A stretch of 41,774 nt of DNA, taken from positions 1 to 41,774 of the forward strand of contig JBBQSD010000046.1 of NCBI GenBank assembly GCA_038214135.1, given 5' to 3'. A model generated the notes under the pieces. It was not told the origin of the DNA, ran no database searches, and saw nothing but the letters and a program-made list of their open reading frames with translations. The translations under genes and the position numbers were made by a program. Shown here piece by piece: positions 38,781 through 41,774 of this stretch; position 1 is the stretch's first letter; each line of letters begins with the position of its first letter. The DNA is from JANLSE01 sp038214135. GTDB taxonomy: Bacteria; Chloroflexota; Chloroflexia; Chloroflexales; Roseiflexaceae.

Positions 38781-39890
38781 ATGCCACAACACACAAATTC
38801 GAAGCGTATGAAACAATTGTCTGGGCCAGATGTGGTAGCAAAGATGCTCAATCGCCCAACTAATAGCGTGGCTCTGTACCAGAAGGTTGCCGAGCATTCG
38901 CCGATTCCGATGGCCATGACTATCGGTCCTACCCATCTGTTGTGGGTCGCAAATCTGGCGCTCTGCGAGTTGCTTGGCACAGAGGCGCAGGGATTGCTTG
39001 GGCAGCCCATGATCGATGCGGTGCCCACCGCTGATATGGAGCGCCTGTTGGCGATCCTTGATCGCGTGTATCGTACGGGTGAGGCAACCCTCGGAATTGA
39101 CCAACCGCTGATCCAGTCGGCGCACGACCAGGTCTATTGGAATTACAGTATCTGGCCGATCACCGACGACGATGGACACCCGACCGGCCTCGTGCTGCTG
39201 CTCGACGATGCCACTTCCCATCATCACGCTGAACAGGCAGCAATCGACAGTCGCGCAGTCAACGAGCAGTTACTGATCGCCGGCCTACGTGAGCTGGAAT
39301 TATCCGAAGAGCTCCAGCGCCAACTCACCGTGACCGATGCCATCGCCCAGGAATTGGCCCGCTCCCATGCGAGACTCGAACAAGCACTCTCCGAAGTGCA
39401 GGCGCTTGCATTGACGGACGAGCTTACTGGATTGTATAACCGGCGCGGCTTTCTCACACTGGCCCTACAACAGATGAAGCTTGCCAAGCGGGCAAAGCAT
39501 ACCCTGAGCCTCATTTTTGTTGATCTGGATGGCCTTAAAGATATTAATGATCGCTGTGGTCACACCATGGGCAGTCAGGCTATCGCCCAAACCGCCCATA
39601 TCCTCAGCGCCACATTTCGTGATTCGGATATTATTGCTCGCTATGGCGGCGATGAATTTGTTGTGCTGGCCATGGATTCGGATGCCCAGGAGCAGGATCA
39701 GGTGCTTCAGCGATTACAGACGCAGTGCATGCAGTACAATCTTCAGGCCAATGTTCCCTATCAACTTTCCATGAGCATCGGGATTGCACACTCTACGGCA
39801 GATCAGCCATGCTCGCTGGATGAACTGCTGGGGCAGGCCGATGCACAGATGTATCGTCACAAACAAACCAAATACACGACGCGATCCTAA
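38781..39890 (+). CDS. PAS-GGDEF diguanylate cyclase
   Basis: A 369-residue cytosolic enzyme making cyclic di-GMP from two GTP. A PAS domain (about residues 30-145) leads to a helical linker (AVNEQLLIAGLRELELSEEL) nearly the same as in the histidine kinase at 35234. The GGDEF domain has the intact active site G289-G-D-E-F293 and the inhibitory I-site R280-D-S-D283 nine residues before it, so product feedback is expected. The ATG at 38781 has GGAG six bases upstream; a TTG at 38754 is an alternative. Last gene of the KaiC-like operon. Confidence 0.93.
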   Translation: MPQHTNSKRMKQLSGPDVVAKMLNRPTNSVALYQKVAEHSPIPMAMTIGPTHLLWVANLALCELLGTEAQGLLGQPMIDAVPTADMERLLAILDRVYRTGEATLGIDQPLIQSAHDQVYWNYSIWPITDDDGHPTGLVLLLDDATSHHHAEQAAIDSRAVNEQLLIAGLRELELSEELQRQLTVTDAIAQELARSHARLEQALSEVQALALTDELTGLYNRRGFLTLALQQMKLAKRAKHTLSLIFVDLDGLKDINDRCGHTMGSQAIAQTAHILSATFRDSDIIARYGGDEFVVLAMDSDAQEQDQVLQRLQTQCMQYNLQANVPYQLSMSIGIAHSTADQPCSLDELLGQADAQMYRHKQTKYTTRS

Positions 39891-39913
39891 CTGGAACCCG
39901 CATCGCCCTTCCA

Positions 39914-40225
39914 TCCGCAGGCTAAAGCCTGCGGCAAGGGGACGATGCCTGCGGCAAGGGGACGATGCCTGCGGCAAGGGGACGATGCCTGCGGCAAGGG
40001 GACGATATGGATTGCGCAAGCCATGCTTGCGCTGCGGCAGCATGGCTGCCGCACTCCATATACGCAGCCGAACCATACCCGATGAAAGAGTAAACGTTCA
40101 TAAGCCTGCGGCAAGGGGACGATGCCTGCGGCAAGGGGACGATACCCTACCATCCGCAGGCTAAAGCCTGCGGCAAGAGGACGATGCCCTACCATCCGCA
40201 GGCTAAAGCCTGCGGCAAGGGGACG
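39914..40225. repeat. palindrome and 20-bp tandem repeat array
   Basis: The palindrome CCGCAGGCTAAAGCCTGCGG occurs at 39914, 40154 and 40196. Four direct copies of GCCTGCGGCAAGGGGACGAT fill 39927-40006, and two more 40103-40142. The three-way-junction element sits between the two blocks. There are no unique spacers and no cas genes. Confidence 0.9.
40005..40061. repeat. three-way-junction palindromic element, copy 2
   Basis: Same plan as 5863-5920: outer stem ATATGGATTGC / GCACTCCATAT, hairpin GCGCAAGCCATGCTTGCGC (identical to copy 1) and hairpin GCGGCAGC-ATG-GCTGCCGC. It is embedded in the tandem array. Confidence 0.8.
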
Positions 40226-40321
40226 ATGCCCCTGGCCGCGTGGCTTCAGCCCGCGGTGGGTAAAGATACCAATACCCGATGAACATGGAAAGATCCATCA
40301 GCCTGCGGTAGCCCGATGCTA

Positions 40322-41536
40322 CTACAGATCACGGATCGATTCGCCACGCGCCACCGCATCGGCGACCATCACTAAGCGCTCGGCCCGATGTGCATAGGTA
40401 TATGGTGCGACTCGCGCCAATGCCTGCGCTCCTAGGGTGGATCGCAGTTGTTGATCACTGAACAACTGGACAATCGCCTGTGCCATGGCATCCCGATCCC
40501 GGCGCGGAATATGGAGTGCGCCATCGCCATGCGTAATCTCACGCAGTGCTGGCAGATCCGGGCAGATGATCGCACGGCCCATTGCCATATACTCGAACAG
40601 CTTGAGCGGCGAGGCGGTAATATCTGTCACCGTATCAGGGACGGCCAGAATATCGCCAGCGGCCAGATACAGCGGAATGCGCGACTGTGGCTGCTGCCCT
40701 GCAAAGATAACCTGGTTCCCCAACCCAAGCCGAGTTGCCTGAGCCTGCAGATCATTGATCTCCTGCGGACGCCCGCCAACCAGTGCGACGCGCAGGTTGG
40801 GAACCTGGCTGCGGGCCTGCGCGATGGCATCAAGTAATAGATCGACACCACGATACGCGAATGTCAGCCCGGCATACACAACCAGGCGTGTTTCCTGGGC
40901 AATTCCCAGTTCACGGCGGGCCATGCCCCGATCTCGTGGGTAGTAGCGCTCGCCATCATAGGCATCCGGCAAGACCGCAACATCGCGCTCGGCACGGATG
41001 CCATCGCGGGCCAGCAGATCGCGGAACACAGCGGTTAATGAGGTCAGTGCCGCTGGTTTGCTCAGAACTAGCCGATCAACCAGGCCGAGTAATGGTTGCG
41101 CCCAGGATTCCTTGGCCCGCGATGGGTTGTGTGCTTCGAGATCATGAACCTCGTAGATCACCCGCGCACCCGTGAGCTTTGGCAGCAGCAGGCTCAACCA
41201 CAGCGCAGTGATGACCTCACGAACATACACGACTTCATAGCGCTTGCCAACCAATTTGAGCAAGCTCAGATAGCTGGCAACCATCAGCGCATAGGCGCTA
41301 CGCTCGGCATAATACAGCAGGGTTGTGCGATACAATCGCGAGAGCCGCCCGATTGGAATACGCGGCAGATGGGTCGCGCCAACCGACGTGAACGCACTTG
41401 GTCCTGATTCGATACGCGGGATCAGCACCAGTGTGTCCGGGGCAATCTTCTTCAGCTCCCGGACGGTTGCATGCGTCTGAACGGCATTGGCCGAGCGCAA
41501 TTGTAAACTATTTGGGTAGGCAACATAGCATATCAT
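40322..41536 (-). CDS. glycosyltransferase family 4 protein
   Basis: A 404-residue GT-B enzyme. The N-terminal acceptor domain begins ICYVAYPNSLQLRSANAVQT. The C-terminal donor domain has VVYAGLTFAYRGVDLLLDA, VALVGGRPQEINDL, VIFAGQQPQSRIPLYLAAGD and the E-x7-E-type segment SPLKLFEYMAMGRAIICPDL with the glutamate that contacts the nucleotide sugar in GT4 retaining enzymes. A GxGGxP-like donor loop is less clear. It probably builds a surface polysaccharide or glycolipid. It stands alone between repeats; no clear ribosome site precedes the ATG. Confidence 0.88.
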   Translation of the reverse strand: MICYVAYPNSLQLRSANAVQTHATVRELKKIAPDTLVLIPRIESGPSAFTSVGATHLPRIPIGRLSRLYRTTLLYYAERSAYALMVASYLSLLKLVGKRYEVVYVREVITALWLSLLLPKLTGARVIYEVHDLEAHNPSRAKESWAQPLLGLVDRLVLSKPAALTSLTAVFRDLLARDGIRAERDVAVLPDAYDGERYYPRDRGMARRELGIAQETRLVVYAGLTFAYRGVDLLLDAIAQARSQVPNLRVALVGGRPQEINDLQAQATRLGLGNQVIFAGQQPQSRIPLYLAAGDILAVPDTVTDITASPLKLFEYMAMGRAIICPDLPALREITHGDGALHIPRRDRDAMAQAIVQLFSDQQLRSTLGAQALARVAPYTYAHRAERLVMVADAVARGESIRDL

Positions 41537-41618
41537 AGGGTGTTATCACTATCTTATTCTTATAGAGAAACCAAGGTTTGGGTGAGATCTGCATGTCTAA
41601 TCGTTGGTTCGTCGGATC

Positions 41619-41692
41619 GTAGGGAGGTTCGCGAACCGCCCACCAAAAAAGGCAATGCCGGTCAGTGCGGGCGGTTCGCGCACCGCCCCGAC
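41619..41692. repeat. GGCGGTTCGCGAACCGCC palindromic element, copy 2
   Basis: GTAGGGAGGTTCGCGAACCG at the left and GGGCGGTTCGCGCACCGC at the right are imperfect inverted arms, with GGCAATGC in the centre as in copy 1 at 27711-27784. Confidence 0.75.
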
Positions 41693-41694
41693 CC

Positions 41695-41774
41695 ATGGAT
41701 GACGCGGTGGTGGCCTATCCGACAGAATACATAGCCGCCGCAACATCAGACAGCTGGACTATCTGGCAGACGCC
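41695..41774 (+). other. possible gene edge, unresolved
   Basis: From the ATG at 41695 a plus-strand frame stays open to the window end, and a minus-strand frame also stays open from the end down to about 41718. Both are short and without a ribosome site or recognisable domain, so neither is called. Confidence 0.15.

Noticed and set aside
39927..40142. Direct repeats resembling a CRISPR array
   Set aside because: Copies are head to tail without unique spacers, the unit is only 20 bp, and no cas gene is present.
1..41774. Prophage, integron or transposon island
   Set aside because: No integrase, transposase, phage structural gene or tRNA attachment site was found; repeats are small non-coding elements.

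Overview
The window (41,774 bp, moderately high GC, dense genes on both strands) reads as a chromosome segment of a Chloroflexota bacterium, most likely class Chloroflexia. The case rests on gene content: several eukaryote-like Ser/Thr kinases with external SH3/PASTA domains, two TolB-like propeller proteins, a SpoIIE/STAS partner-switching operon, a KaiC-like ATPase, a two-subunit 2-oxoacid:ferredoxin oxidoreductase and malate synthase. Many dispersed palindromes and heptanucleotide arrays fit as well. The genus cannot be fixed from sequence alone. No rRNA, tRNA, CRISPR, integrase or transposase was seen.

Layout. 1-4,100: a frameshifted gene remnant, a large GT-C-type membrane glycosyltransferase and a GT-A glycosyltransferase. 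4,100-10,700: malate synthase, a nadR-pnuC nicotinamide-riboside salvage operon, Tat-exported PhoD phosphatase and GAPDH. 10,700-17,100: a divergent signalling locus with a transmembrane protein carrying two kinase domains and PASTA, facing a NERD-nuclease/FHA protein and a membrane-anchored peptidoglycan-binding/propeller protein. 17,100-23,400: a [2Fe-2S] ferredoxin, a GNAT and hydantoinase A pair, a propeller lipoprotein and a NarL-type regulator with a degenerate receiver. 23,500-27,700: an operon of HATPase-cNMP-SpoIIE fusion, STAS protein and HAS-barrel-like protein, divergent from a transmembrane pseudokinase. 27,800-30,450: a degenerate sirtuin, DUF402 protein, GNAT and nucleotidyltransferase. 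30,900-34,800: korA-korB plus an amidinotransferase-fold hydrolase. 35,000-39,900: histidine kinase, unknown protein, KaiC-like ATPase and PAS-GGDEF cyclase. 40,300-41,540: a GT4 glycosyltransferase.

How parts may work together. The locus at 10.7-17.1 kb is the best candidate for an undescribed system: kinases that could create phosphothreonine, and an FHA domain, the standard phosphothreonine reader, fused to an intact PD-(D/E)XK-type nuclease fold. The two transcripts leave from nearly touching promoters. A second signalling block (23.5-27.7 kb) pairs a phosphatase switch with a kinase-fold protein that has lost its catalytic residues. A third (35-39.9 kb) links a histidine kinase to a KaiC-like/GGDEF operon through a duplicated promoter region and a shared coiled linker.

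Non-coding structure is rich. Heptanucleotide arrays with a common CTGA core lie after minus-strand genes and are translated in two of them. A hairpin family shows compensatory changes, a palindromic repeat sits in frame inside hyuA, and a three-way-junction element occurs twice. Many promoters share an extended -10 of the form TGCTATANT.
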